A stretch of DNA of 64,000 nt from Dermacentor variabilis. Taxonomy: Eukaryota; Arthropoda; Arachnida; Ixodida; Ixodidae. The translations under genes were made by a program, and so were the position numbers. The stretch covers positions 1,302,001-1,366,000 of the forward strand of contig NW_027460390.1 in assembly GCF_050947875.1 (NCBI RefSeq). Direction: 5' to 3'. Below the pieces are notes generated by a model. That model did not search any database. It was not told the origin of the DNA and saw only the letters and a program-made list of their open reading frames with translations. This document shows positions 34,099 through 46,440 of this stretch, one piece after another; position 1 is the stretch's first letter; every line of letters begins with the position of its first letter.

Positions 34099-35915
34099 TA
34101 TGAACGCCTCTAACCCTACAGCTAGAATAGAACTGGCAGAACTTTCTAAGCTGATCAACAAGCATAAGACTGCGGACACCAGGAACTATAATATGGATAG
34201 AATTGAACAGGCTCTCAGGAACGGAGGAAGCCGAAAAACAGTGCAGAAGAAACTAGGAATAGGCAAGAATCGAATGTGTGCGTTAAGAGACAAAGCCGGC
34301 AATATCGTTACTAATATGGATGAGATAGTTCAAGTGGCTGAGGAGTTCTATAGAGATTTATACAGTACCAGTGGCACCCACGACGATAGTGAAAGAGAGA
34401 ATAGCCTAGAGGAATTCGAAATCCCACAGGTAACGCCGGAAGAAATAAAGAAAGCCTTAGGAGCTATGCAAAGGGGGAAGACAGCTGGGGAGGATCTGGT
34501 AACAGCAGATTTGTTGAAGGATGGTGGTCAGATTGTTCTAGAGAAACTGGCCACCCTGTATACGCAATGCCTCATAACCTCGAGCGTACCGGAATCTTGG
34601 AAGAACGCTAACATAATCCTAATCCATAAGAAAGGGGACGCCAAATACTTGAAAAATTATAGACCGATCAGCTTACTCTCCGTTGCCTACAAAGTATTTA
34701 CTAAGGTAATCGCAAATGGAATCAGGAACACCTTAGACTTCTGTCAACCAAAGGACCAGGCAGGATTCCGTAAAGGCTACTCAACAATAGACCATATTCA
34801 CACTATCAATCAAGTGATAGAGAAATGTGCAGAATATAACCAACCCTTATATATAGCTTTCATTGATTACGAGAAAGCGTTTGATTCAGTCGAAACCTCA
34901 GCAGTCATGGAGGCATTACGGAATCAGGGTGTAGATGAGCCACATGTAAAAATACTAGAAGATATCTATAGCGTCTCCACAGCCACCGTAGTCCTCCACA
35001 AAGAAAGCAACAAAATCCCAATAAAGAAAGGCGTCAGACAGGGAGATACGATCTCTCCAATGCTATTCACAGCATGTTTACAGGAGGTATTCAGAGACCT
35101 GGAGTGGGAAGAATTGGGGATGAAAGTTGATGGAGAATACCTTAGCAACTTGCGATTCGCTGAAGATATTGCCTTGCTTAGTAACTCAGGAGACCAACTG
35201 TAATGCATGCTCACTGTCCTGGAGAGGCAAAGCATAAGGGTGGGTCTGAAAATGAATCTGCAGAAAACTAAAGTAATGTTTAACAGTTTCGGAAGAGAAC
35301 AGCAGTTTACGATAGGTAGCGAGACACTGGAAGTGGGAAGGGACTACATCTATTTAGGGCAGGTAGTGACCAGGGATCCGGATCATGAGACTGAAATAAC
35401 CAGAAGAATAAGAATGGGCTGGGGTGCGTTTGGCAGGCATTCTCAAATCATGAACAGCAGGTTGCCACTATCCCCCAAAAGGAAAGTGTATAACAGCGGT
35501 GTGTTACCAGTACTCATATATGGGGCAGAAACCTGGAGGCTTACGAAAAGGGTTCTGCTGAAATTGAGGACGACGCAACGAGCTATGGAAACAAGAATGA
35601 TGGGTGTAACGTTAAGGGATAAGAAAAGAGCAGATTGGGTGAGGCAACAAACCCGGGTAAATGACATCTTAGTTCAAAATCAAGAAAAAGAAAAGGGCAT
35701 ATGGGCCGGACATGTAATGAGGAGGGAAGATAACCGATGGTCATTAAGGGTTACGGACTGGATTCCAAGGGAAGGGAAGCGTAGCAGGGGGCGGCAGAAA
35801 GTTAGGTGGGCGGATGACATTAAGACGTTTGCAGGGACAACATGGCCACAATTAGTACATGACCGGGGTAGTTGGAGAAGTATGGGAGAGGCCTTTGCCC
35901 TGCAGCGGGCGTAAC

Positions 35916-35958
<43 letters not shown>
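34099..35958 (+). mobile_element. RTE-clade LINE, 5'-truncated, recent (U1-specific)
   Basis: Inserted into LINE-A. A target duplication AAGCTG at 34093-34098 and 35959-35964 flanks it, and U2 keeps the empty site (about 56837-56843). The 3' tail is (GAT)n/(ATG)n at 35921-35958. The 5' truncation falls in the linker before RT. It is younger than the duplication and much better preserved than the other RTE at 22416. Confidence 0.92.
34100..35914 (+). pseudogene. RTE reverse transcriptase ORF, single nonsense codon
   Basis: The reverse transcriptase of an RTE element, lacking the endonuclease by 5' truncation. Motifs: LGIGKNRMCALRDKAGNI, KTAGEDLVTADLLKDGG, LKNYRPISLLSVAYKVFTKV, QAGFRKGYSTIDHIHTINQV, YIAFIDYEKAFDSVETSAVM, KGVRQGDTISPMLFTACLQE and, at the catalytic site, RFAEDIALLS. 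The usual FADD is FAED here, one Asp replaced by Glu. One TAA (35201-35203, in place of CAA) stops the frame after GDQL; the same frame continues to TAA at 35912-35914 with KTKVMFNSFGREQQF, YIYLGQVVTRDPDHETEI and the C-terminal GHVMRREDNRWSLRVTDWIP. Upstream, the open frame extends by chance into host sequence. Confidence 0.9.
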
Positions 35959-35960
<2 letters not shown>

Positions 35961-36454
35961 GCTGCAGCCTATTTTTCCGGAGCCATGCCGCGAGGGACGC
36001 AAGGTAGGTGTTGGCCCTTCTTACCATATCTCTTAGATCTGTGGACTTAAAGATGTTAGTATCATCGGCATACATAATAAGTTCAGGAGAGTTGGGTATA
36101 GTTACAATGTCATTAGTGTAACCAAAAAATAAAAAAGGTCCTAGTACTGACCCCTGTGGAACTCCTTGTGTTAACTTTATCTTTGATGATGTGGTGTCCT
36201 TTATATGCACCATTTGATAGGGGTCACTCAAGTAGTTTTTAATGAGCTCTAGAACAACTCCCCGCAACCCGCATCTAGACAGTTTGTGCCGTACGATATC
36301 GTACTTTATTGGGTCAAATGATTTGTTTAAGTCTAGAAACAAACAAAGTGTTACCTCTTAGATCTATGTTTGTATGTATGGTATCTTTAATACAGCACAA
36401 CGCTTCTTCAGTTGATCTGTTTTTTGAAGTTCATATTGACTACTAGACAATATT

Positions 36455-37497
36455 TTAAATCAATCAATCAATGAATCAACCAATCAAGCAATCATTTTTA
36501 TTTACCACTTCATAGAGCGGAGGGCATAGGAAGAAAAAGCTCTAGTGATGATGACTAGGCTTTTCAGCCTATTACAGTCCAGCAGCAAGCAGTGGCGGTA
36601 TACGCAACCTAGGTACATAAACATAAACATAAGCAAAGAAACAAACATTAAGCTTGTATGCAATTATCGAAAAAAAGTGAAAAGCGAAGAAAAACGCATA
36701 TCAAAGACAATTTTCATGTTTAAGGTTCCAGATATGAATTCTACACGAAGAAAGGATGAAGCTCAGACCTGCAACATGAGATATCAAAACCATTTCATGT
36801 TAAAATACTTAATACTGAGGGTAAAGTTATTTTCGACATTTGGGCTCCGTAATTCGTGCGTGGCGTTCTTGTTTAAATTATTTTCCTGAGCTGTAAAAGA
36901 CGCACAGAAGCGTATTGGGTTAACTCTGCTATTTCTTTAAGCATCGAGCTATTGTTCTTTACTTCGTATTTGTACCGAAGAACTAGGCGTAGGTTATAAA
37001 TAGTAAAAACCGTTGGAATATCAGCCGTTTGGAAGAGCTTTGCGGAAGGATGATCTCTGGCTAAGTTGTGAATGATGCGTAAAGCTTTCTTTTGAAGAAC
37101 GTATACCTTTTGTAAAGCTGTGTGCGTGGCAGTGCTCCATACGAGTTGACAGCAATTAACTTGTGACACGAGCAAAGATTTGAAGAGCAGCAATTTGATA
37201 TTAGTAGGAAGGACGTGAGTGTTACGGTATAAGAGACCAATAAAACGTCAGGCAGCTGAACACACGTGACTGACATGCACATTCCACAGCAACTTTTCTA
37301 TAGACTAAACTCCAAGGGTTTTGAATGCGGACACAATTTCCATGTTATTGGGTCTATAAGTCAAAGATTCATAGCATAATACATTTTTACTCTGGGGGCG
37401 AGAAATGATCGCTTTTGTTTTGGCCGCACTAATTTCTAATACATTTAGTTGCTACCAACGCTCGAGTATGACAAGCAGTTCGCCAGCTTTTCTGATT
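36455..37497 (-). mobile_element. LINE-B 3' part, truncated at the U1/U2 junction
   Basis: The 3' tail is an (AATC)n run at 36460-36493. The RT thumb and C-terminus read VSQVNCCQLVWSTATHTALQ and KVYVLQKKALRIIHNLARDH (37193-36873). Homology to U2 (57515-58735) stops at 37497, where U2 continues into AKTKAIISRPKSKN and the fingers. Confidence 0.82.
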
Positions 37498-37661
37498 AAA
37501 GACTTAAATCAAAAATTCGAAACCAAGAGTCACTAGATTTTAAGTTTTTCTTTTAAAGGCAACAAACTTCGTCAAATTTGGTGCAGTGGTTGCCGAGAAA
37601 AACGAATTCTCCTTTTACATGTATTTAGATAGGAGCACCCGAGCTAAAGCTTTCTCTTAAG
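37498..37661. repeat. Junction filler between U1 and U2, fragment of an AT-rich repeat
   Basis: 164 bp present only at this junction. Its sequence (GAGAAAAACGAATTCTCC near 37600, CGAGCTAAAGCTTTCTCTTA at 37641-37660) resembles a dispersed tick repeat I recognise only by general appearance. No coding potential. Confidence 0.4.
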
Positions 37662-39299
37662 GCATGTACGCCTCATGCAATAATGCATGCGGCACAGTTG
37701 CCGTAACTTCCTATTGTTTATGGAACTCCTGCGTGCTGCTTTACGCTGCTTAAAATTTCGCTATGAAGTTCTCATGTGTCTGCTATCTTTCTCTCCGCTG
37801 TCATTGCTTATAGAATCCTGGCAATACCGTAATTGTCGAACTGGCATCGGCAAGGAGGTAATAAAACGACGTGAAAGCATTCGGTGTTTGTTAGGTGCGG
37901 TCCAACATTAGAACACTGCAAAACATATCCGGGTACGCAGCAGTTGCGCTTGTCCATCGACATCGCGGCTTTCAGCTGTCGCTACAGCGTAGCGGCCCGT
38001 GATCCTAGAGGCACTGCAACTGGGGTACTGCGAAGTTTCCTCTTGATTTCAGCCAAGCTGTACACTCAGCTGTACTCAGCTGTACACGCAGAAGTTAACA
38101 TGCGTAGGACAACCGCGTTCAGTTTACTACATTGTAAAAGGCACCGGTCGCCAAGGGCAGAGACCAAAACACCTGACGGTGGTAGCCACCAGGTAGAATG
38201 GGCGACGGAATGTGTGATGTATAGGACACCGCCTATCATTTCGCCTTTTCTGATGGGGAAATTCGCAATCGTGGAAAATTCGTCGTGCACTTGAGCCAAT
38301 ATGGTCCCTTTTTGATTCTCGCGCTGTTTTTTTCCACTCTTAACTGTAAAGAACCAACAAAAATTGACAGAACATGCAAAACATATTCTGCATTCACCTT
38401 TCGGCGATAAAAAATCAATATTCCGCACTCGTGCCATTGGGTATTTAAATGAAGCCAGCAAGACAGCATCTGCGGAGTTGCCGAAAAGTGAAAACCATAC
38501 CTAAGATTGTGCTGTTTAAATGCGGACCACACTCTTCCGCCGTCATCATTTGGTATTCGTTCACGCTGCCGCACATGTACTGAGGCTGCCCAAAAAGGGC
38601 CAAGTCATGGATTTATACAAACACAAGTTACAACTATCAATTCGCGCTTGTTTGGAAGTCACAGCTTTGTATGATCACTATCATAAACAAGCTGGACAAT
38701 CTCGTTACCCACTCAGTCTACCTTTCATCGGCGGCCCCACGTTGTGTCCTGCGAAAAAAAAAAAAGAACAAGCGCTATTCACATCATGTAAAATCAGGAA
38801 TAGAACAAAAAGCAAGCGCGGAAGAACGACTCGTCGTTCTTGTGTCTCGTATCTTGCGTTTTTCTCCGTCCCTGTTCATTTCGCTGTTGCTAAATGTGCA
38901 CCGATAACGACTTGCCCACTCACCGTTGTCGCAAAGCAAATTTTAATATGGCGCGTATTTGAGCGCGCGCCTTGACTTCGCGGAAATTCTATTCTTCATC
39001 GTTTTTGGTTCCGCCGCGCAGTCAACCTCGCTCCTCGCGAAGGAATCCCGAGACAGCTTGCCACGGGCAAGGCGTGCCCACAGAATCGCGCAGATGCTCG
39101 TGCGAACCACGCGACCCAAGATCCAGCAGCTTGGCTCCACGGATTTCGCCCATCACTGCGTCCAAACCTAGAAGCGGCCCAACTACGCGGTGGTGATGCC
39201 AGAGGACCTGACTACACGGCAAAGCTCCAACGGAAGCGTAAGACCCTTACTTCGCTCGCTGCTTCGTCGGTCAAGGGGGCAACGAAAACCTTTCTCATA

Positions 39300-39371
39300 C
39301 GCCGTGGTGGCTTAGCTGCTATATCTCCCCCTGCTTCTCAGTACGAGGTCGTGGATTCGATTTTTCCCTCG
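39300..39371 (+). repeat. tRNA-like SINE head fragment (Ruka-like), U2
   Basis: U2 counterpart of the fragment at 7206, with the same truncation, so the truncation predates the duplication. Confidence 0.55.
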
Positions 39372-39785
39372 AGGTATAGCGTACTATAATGACAGCCGCG
39401 TTGTCACTGTCGTACACGCGGAAGATATTTTGGAATAAATGCAAGTGCGAACAAGAAAAAATAATCGCAGCACCCGTTCTATGTAACAATACACAGCTGA
39501 GTATTATCTGCACTCGTTCCGTAGCCGGTGTTTAAGCATGTTGTCGACCCAAATTCACACTACGGTGAATTAATTAGGCTACAGTTAAACATGAATGAGG
39601 CTGGAAATGCAATAACGTGGCCTAGTACCTTTCGAATTGTTCGCGTTTGAATTTATGCTGTTAGTACCTAAGAATATAGACATGGCTGACGCCAAGAACG
39701 TATCCCGTTCGAGCAGGACACGGAAAAAAACAGAAATATGCCGTACCGTGTGATCTTTTGCCTTTTTCCCTTCACATACACCTAT

Positions 39786-41161
39786 TGGCGGCGAGGAGTT
39801 ACGGAGTCGCCATCTATCGGAAGCGCCTAGCTGGCGTAGTATGCGGGATCATGCGGCGTGCTCCTCATAGGTTTTGCTGTCAGTGCTCACTGAAAACACC
39901 ACGCGCGAGCTCTCCCGTACATTTCTATAAGTACTTTCGAAACGATAGAAGTTTCTTACTGTCTAAACAATAATCTTGGGCAAACTGAAAGCACACAATC
40001 GTTTACAGACGCTATCTACTTACCGAATACGTACAGTGAACGCCACTGCGCGCTGTCGCCGCGATGGAGTCTCCCGAACCGGCTTCTTGAGTGAAAGGTA
40101 GGTAAACGCTGAGAGCAAACTATGTGAAATATGTTCTTATAGTGTTTGTATAACTAAATGGAGCGTAATAGAACGAAGCCTCAATGCAGCGATCGCGCAG
40201 ATTCGCAGCGACCGACTGCGCGTCTGCATGCTTGTCCGCGCACTGTTTCGCTTTCTTCGCGCGCGCGTTTTCGCACCCTGCCATGAGCTTTAGGCCGCAG
40301 AATATGAGCATTTGACAGTATACAAGCAAGCGTTGTTGCGTGGGCGCTATTAGAGCTGTTCAAAAATAATTTCATTGTAGAGACTTCGACGCCTGTGATG
40401 TCCCGTCGCAACGATTCAATCTTTTTTTTTTCTAAATTCTTTGACCTTTCAATATTATTTTTCGAGTTGCGTCGCACTCTATGTTTATCTGAGTTCTCAG
40501 CGTGCAATTTCCCGCTGCTCCTTTTTTGTAATCCAGTGCATTAATTCATAACACAAACATGACCATATGCCATGCTTTTTTTAAACGTGCTTCTTACCGC
40601 TGCCTTTCCACTCCACTGAACTTGCGAGCATCTATAGCATCGACAAGTTCATAGACCAAACCGTCATGACATTAGTCGGGCAGCGGACTCGGGCGAGCGT
40701 CTCAGTGCTCGTTTTCAGAACATCGCAGACCGGGCGCCGTAGCAGAAATCTTCCTCGCGTCTGTGCTTCCTGCATACCCGAGTTGTTTGCCGGTTTTATG
40801 TTTCGCGAACCAAGCTTCACGCAGCTTCTTGTCCTGCGGCTACGTGTGAATAAGGCTGACACCGGCTTCCGTTACGTGCGTCCGGCCCTGCGGAACCGAG
40901 CAGTAGCCTACCATATATGTTGCGCGCCTTCAAAGGCAGCCACTACCTATTGTAGTGCTTTGAAGCGTTGTAACGGAGACACTCGAAGTGGGAAAATTTC
41001 GCCACTAAAGGACGACCGCAGCGTACGAGGGAATTAAAACTCGTTTTCAGCTCGCTTCGGCGCGCCCGTAGCAGCCGACGCGGCCGCTATGTCCACGTGA
41101 TCCCTCCTAGCACGTCACGCCGACGGTGGCGCCAGTTTTCCAGTGGTGGAGCTTGAGGCCA
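39786..41161 (-). mobile_element. THAP-domain DNA transposon, non-autonomous (U2-specific)
   Basis: Inserted in U2 between CACCTAT and ATAGCGTACG; U1 has the empty site CACCTATAGCGTACG at about 7688-7702. Counting bases gives a 2 bp AT duplication. The plus-strand ends are TGGCGGCGAGGAG and GAGCTTGAGGCCA. A THAP frame starts at 40914 on the minus strand, with the shared TAG at codon 25. The element is about 1376 bp; the remainder is non-coding. Confidence 0.8.
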
Positions 41162-41878
41162 ATAGCGTACGTGTATATACAACGCAGCGCTATGTATTGA
41201 CGTAGTGAAAGGCCTAACCGACGATTTGACGCTTCCTGAATAGATCAGGCATATTCACAGCTAATACCCAAATCTGAAGCTTTACTTACCGGAATTCATT
41301 CGGTGTTGAAAATGTTCTTTTATATAGAAAAACGCAGCTAAGGTTTTGCTTTGGGAAATGACGTTGACATTGTGCTTGAAGAAATGATAGTTTTTGATAT
41401 TCGCACGTCGGTTGTCACAATTCTGCGGCAGTGGAGCGCAGGTTACGAGACATTCTCTGGCACTTAAAACTGTCCCCGAGAAGGACTGCGTAGACATCGC
41501 TTTGGTTTTCTGCGGCACATTGCACGATTTCACTCGCATCCGCGTGGTTCTCGCTCTTCATATTAATAACGCCAGTGATAGTTGCTAAACTAACGCCTCA
41601 CGGCCGTAAAATACAGCATCTAAGTAGAGAAGCTGCACATCGTGATGTCACGAGCACCACGCCGGCTGCCGTCAGTTTCAGTATAAGCAAGCTAGTTTAA
41701 AGAAAAAACTGTATACACGCCAACTTTCTGTAAATATGAGGTGAATATTAGGCTAATTTCGTCGTGTTACTTGGCGTACTTGCTCTTCAAAGAGACACAA
41801 ACCATGCCTTAGCGATGTGCTATGTGAACAGCAGCGTGTAGTAACAGCACGACAGCTGTTTGTCCACAGGTCTGCAAG

Positions 41879-42863
41879 ATGGGACCACGGAGCGGCCGCT
41901 TACGAGTGTCCGCTCAGTGCTTGGTAGGCAGCTGTCCCAGCGTGTGCCGGTCGGTCAACCAGCTCTTCTCCAACCTTCGCTCCGGGCGTAAAATCTTGAG
42001 CCATCACCGGGTGGACCTCGACAAGTGCTGCTCGACCAGCGCAGTCAATGCGTGCTTCAACCTTGCGCAGCTGACCCTATGGAACAACTTCCTGTGGGTC
42101 ATCATCATCGAGCTACGCGAAGGACAGCTGGCCCTGGCTTGCCTGCGCGGACGCGTGGTTCCTTTGGCCTTCGGCAAGCAGCGTAGGCGCTCGTTCATTC
42201 TGGTTAACTGGTCGCTGATGGAGCACCACTCCATCGATGTCGTGGAGTTGTGCGAGTCCCGCATGTCGCCAAAGCAGTTCCTGTCACGGGACGGCCTCGA
42301 GCTTAGCGAACACCTGAGGCACGCCAGGCTCTGCCACCACCTGCTGGACTACCCGGCGAGGGACCTCATGGACGCGCTCTGCTGCACAGTGACCACGCTC
42401 GACGCGCTGGAGATCGTGGGCGTGAGCATTCTGCGCGGTCTGCCAGACGGGTGCGACGTCATGCGTGCGCTCGTCTGCCACGAGAACTAGAGCGACGTGC
42501 CCGAGGCTCACGCGTTGATGCGCTGATGCGCGTGCTACGCGGCAGCGCCAGATCCACGTCCAGGAGCTGTTCCCGAGGGCGGAATCCTGCTACGTGCTGG
42601 CCGACCTCGTGTCCTGCGTCGCAGTCATTGAGGAGCTCGTCGTGAGCCCCTGTGCGACATGCACGTAGGGGACGCTGCAAGCTTTCGCGGCGTTCTTCGT
42701 ACAACTCGCCGGAAGGCGCGCGACGCTGGAGACACTCCAGAAGTACAGCTTTGAAGCGAACGAGTTGGACCTCGGAGACTTCTCCATTGCCCTGAGCGAA
42801 TTGCTCGGTGGCCTGGCGCATTTGGATGCTTTTGCAGGTCAGCGCGAGATACTCGTGATTTGA
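41879..42863 (+). pseudogene. Unknown-family gene, broken (U2 copy)
   Basis: Copy of 8408-9392. The first frame runs 41879-42490 and stops at the same TAG. The 8 bp duplication and the last frameshift are also shared. An extra stop is private to U2: in the C-terminal frame the codon after CATCT is TAG (near 42666-42668), where U1 has CAG. The start is the ATG after GGTCTGCAAG, as in U1. Function unknown. Confidence 0.6.
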
Positions 42864-44040
42864 GAGGCGTATTAAAGAGTTTTCGTTTGCTACTTTGGCC
42901 ACTTTTGATGCATGAGTGATGTCGCACAATAAACAATGGGACATACATTGTGACCCAAGTTGTCTATTAGATTAAGCCTTTACGTATGTGCCGGCTGCGA
43001 TCATTGCAAGCAGCCTACCCTTGCCACTGGGTATATGCCCGAATCAGATTTGCATGTAAAAACATTACGCACAATTAATTACTTGCAGTCAATTGACTTT
43101 AACCTCGCTAACTGAACCTCAATACGGCGCGTATTCCGTCTCCTGCCCACTCTCCGCCTTCCTGCTTTGCGAGCTCGAGGAGGCACCGTAGCATCAAAGA
43201 CACCATTCTCGGCTCATCCACGCAGGCATTCGCTCGCACCTACAGCACACGGGGGGCGACCGGGGTGTTATGGCACTTAGACTTTATGCGGAACGTCAAT
43301 GCGACGCCGACTGCGAACATTCGCCCAGCGTGTCGATATAATTGTTATTGCAATAAAAACGTTTTACAGTTACGCTTGACGACGACGCGTGCGGTCAAAT
43401 GGTTTCGTTTGCACTCGACTCTGCGTCACCCGCGCTCTCTCGCGTTTCAGCAGTTTCGTTATCGCGTACTGCTGCGCTGGTTTAGCTGGCTTGTGAAACT
43501 CGTACAAACTGCAAGTAGCAGTGAACGACACCCATCGCAACGACCCTCAAAGACCGTATTTATGATTCGCCGCCTGCTTTCCCTTTCTTTCTCGCGCTCT
43601 CTGCTCTGAATCAGTCTTTGCTCGATTTCTGGCCACGCTTTTGCGTTTTTAAACAGAAACCGTATTGCCAGCTGTCGCGCGCCAGTACTTTTACTCACTG
43701 ACTGCAATAAAGGGCGGTGTTGGTGTATGCAATATTCCGACTCCCCGCTCAGTGGCGCGTGATTTGAATTGAGCAATAGAAATTGGTCAAAGACGATTGA
43801 AGCTTTAGTGGCACAAAAGTATGTCGAACACCGGAGGCACACAAAACCAAAGTTGCCAAAAGCGCTGAGAAAGTTTAATTCTGGGAAATCTTTGTGCGTA
43901 TTAAAAAAAGTAAGCTGGGACACTAAGCAAACTAAGAACAATATCTTGGTGGCGCTTAATTATTTAAAATTATTTGCGCTTAATAAAGGAGATAAATAAA
44001 GGGTAAATTAATTGAAATGAAAGTGGATCAAAAAGCAACT

Positions 44041-44616
44041 TGCCGCAGGTGGGGAACGATCACACAAGCTTCACATTTCGCGTGCGATGCTCTACCAACT
44101 GAGCTACCGCGGCGCCGTGTCCCCATCTACTTTCTTGGGTATTTATGTTTCCTTATAGAACCCTGGGAGTGTTAGCCAGCGCCACCACTCACACACCTTG
44201 ACGGCGGGTGCGGAACATCCTTTCTGTCGCAGGCGTCACGAGAACGTGATCTTTTTGGGTGAAGGAAACCGGTCAATAAACCCACACATGCTACCTGAAG
44301 CCATCAATGTTGCCGGATTCGAGACCCTCGTTACGTAATAAGCGAGAAGAAAGGGGGTTAATCGAGGGCCCCATTTCTGTTAGTCATGTCACAAGAAGTC
44401 AACAAACACTGACACCAAGGACAACATAGGGGAAATTATTTGCGCTTAATAAAGGAGATAAAGAAACGATAAGTTAATGGAAACGAAAGTGGATCAAAAA
44501 GAAACTTGCCGCAGGTGGGGAACGATCACGCAAGCTTCGCATTTCGCGCGCGATGCTCTACCAATTGAGCTACTGGGAAATGGTAAGGTTGTAGGATCGT
44601 TCCCCACCTGCGGCAA
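44041..44616 (-). repeat. tRNA-like SINE array with extra unit (U2)
   Basis: Two minus-strand tRNA-like heads occur about 462-465 bp apart, each starting TTGCCGCAGGTGGGGAACGA (44039 and 44506). Each has the A box GGTAGCTCA(A/G)TTGGTAGAGC on the minus strand. The interval 44110-44505 holds a longer SINE-type body. U1 has only one head (10578-10688), so a unit was gained in U2 or lost in U1, probably by recombination between repeats. The anticodon loop of related heads would read as a Thr-type tRNA; this is inference. Confidence 0.55.
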
Positions 44617-44760
44617 GTGATTGATTTCACTGGGCACTCGCTGGATCATTGAAACAAAAGTGGTTGAACGTGAGAGAGTAAGCTGAATTGTGCCGACTGT
44701 ACATGAAGCATAACCTTGACTTAGAGCCCGCACGGCTAGCTTCGAACGTCAACCGCAGTA

Positions 44761-44968
44761 GTACCTGAGTGTCTATGACGTTGCACCGCTGAGCTCGAGG
44801 TCGCGGGTTTGATCCCGGCCATGCTGGTCATATTCCAATGGGGGCGGAATGGTGAAACGCTCATCTACAGTGCAGGAACGCCAGGTGGGCATGCATCATC
44901 TAGAGTTGCCTGCTACGCCATGCCTTCCAATAATATAATCAATTTTGCGAGTAAAACCGCAGAATTTT
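44761..44968 (+). repeat. Ruka-like SINE, diverged (U2)
   Basis: U2 counterpart of the SINE at 10833, with the same extent. Confidence 0.7.
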
Positions 44969-45014
44969 CTTTTAATGTGACTCGCATTCTTCGCTTTCTT
45001 GGGATATTTTGAGC

Positions 45015-45129
<115 letters not shown>

Positions 45130-45142
45130 ACTCCGACACAGC

Positions 45143-45225
45143 TGAGTGAGTGAGTGAGTGAGTGAGTGAGTGAAGAAAGTTTATTGCAGGTCCGGCGAGG
45201 ACGCGAACTCGTCGCGCACCCAAGT
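45143..45225 (-). repeat. Retroelement 3' end with (TCAC)n tail, U2
   Basis: U2 copy of 11329-11410 with a longer GTGA/TCAC run. Confidence 0.5.
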
Positions 45226-45289
45226 TGTCTACCAGCTTGGGACACCAGGAATTTGCTCGTAGTCGGGAGGCTGTCGTGGCCATTTCATC

Positions 45290-46440
45290 GTCGTCATTCC
45301 AGCTTCGTCATCTGACTCTAGTCATGCTTCCCTCGTCACGTCGTCTTCGCCGACAAAGTGGTCAAGCTTGCCTAATAGCTTCGACCACAACGCGCTTTTG
45401 GTCGTGATGCCGCCAGGATGGTTGCTTCTTCACCCTTTCAGCTTTGTCATCCGACTGTCGTCATTCCGTCGGCGCGACGCTGTTGTAACACTGTCTTCAT
45501 ATCTTCGTTGTGATATCGTCATCGAGATGCCGCCGTGGCCGTTCCGTCATCATTTCTCCAGCTTCGCCATCCGACTTTCTTCATGCCTTCGTCTTCACGC
45601 TATCGCCCTAACGCCATCGTTGCCATACAGGCGTCGTCATGGAATCGTCACGCCATCGTCGTGGTCGTTCAGTCCTAGTTATTCTAACTTCGTCATGCTG
45701 CTGTGGTTGTGCTGTTTTCCTTAGACCCTCGCAATTGCAGTCATAGTGATCTCGTCACGCTATCGTCTTACCATCGTAATCACTTCAGATATGTTATCCC
45801 AGTATCGTCGTGCCGTAGTCTTCCTTCCTCATCATATTGTCCTTCCTTCCTCATCATATTGTCCTCATACCATTGTCATGCCATCGTCATCATTGAGTAG
45901 CCGTCATACAGCTGTCTGCATACATTTAGTGCCATACCGTTGAAGTGCCGTCACGGTCGTTCTATAGTCATCCTCTTAACTTCGTCATCCACCTGTCGTC
46001 ATGCTGGCGCCGGCATGCCATCATCGTCGCACAGTCGTCGTCATCCGGTTGTCATCACATTGTCGTCTTGATAATGCCAAGCGAGTCATCTTATTGTAAT
46101 TATGCGGCCTTCTTTTAATCGCGATCATGGCGCCGTTCCCATGCCATTGTCGTCATTGAGTCGACTTCAGACGGTCGCTGTCGTGCATCCGTTGTCCCAC
46201 CGTCGTCGTAAGGTCGTCATGCGGTCGTGCTCGTGCCATCGCCGTCATTCCAGCTTCTTTATCCGGTTGCCTTCATCCGGTTGTACTTATAGTATCGTCA
46301 TCATTTCACCATTGTCATTTGATTGTCTTCATGTTCTCGACGTCATACTGCCTTTGTTGTTCCACCGACGTTTATCCTTGTCCCTTCCATCGCCGTCACA
46401 GCGCCGTCGTCATGGAGTAATTGTCGTGCCATCATTCTCG
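45290..46440 (+). repeat. Degenerate minisatellite, left arm (U2)
   Basis: U2 counterpart of 11440-16015 without the hAT. An internal stretch present in U1 (about 11838-11930) is missing, as expected from slippage or recombination within repeats. Confidence 0.8.

Larger units (their letters stand above)
32926..36445 (-). mobile_element. LINE-A (CR1/L2-like), 3' part, split by an RTE (U1)
   Basis: On the minus strand: RT from about 36440 with FLDLNKSFDPIKYDIVRHKL, LTQGVPQGSVLGPFLFF and the intact catalytic LIMYADDTNIF (36342-35960). After the RTE it resumes with AKTKCIIFRALNQPLS and VKEQKFLGVWFREHLSWNVH (34098-33772) and the C-terminal part (33665-33381). The 3' end is a (GAAT)n tail at 32926-32947. 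The 5' side is cut at about 36450 by the 3' tail of LINE-B. In U2 the element is 55650-57500, without the RTE. Confidence 0.85.

Noticed and set aside
35820..36002. Poly-Ile and poly-His frames
   Set aside because: Antisense reading of the (GAT)n tail of the RTE.
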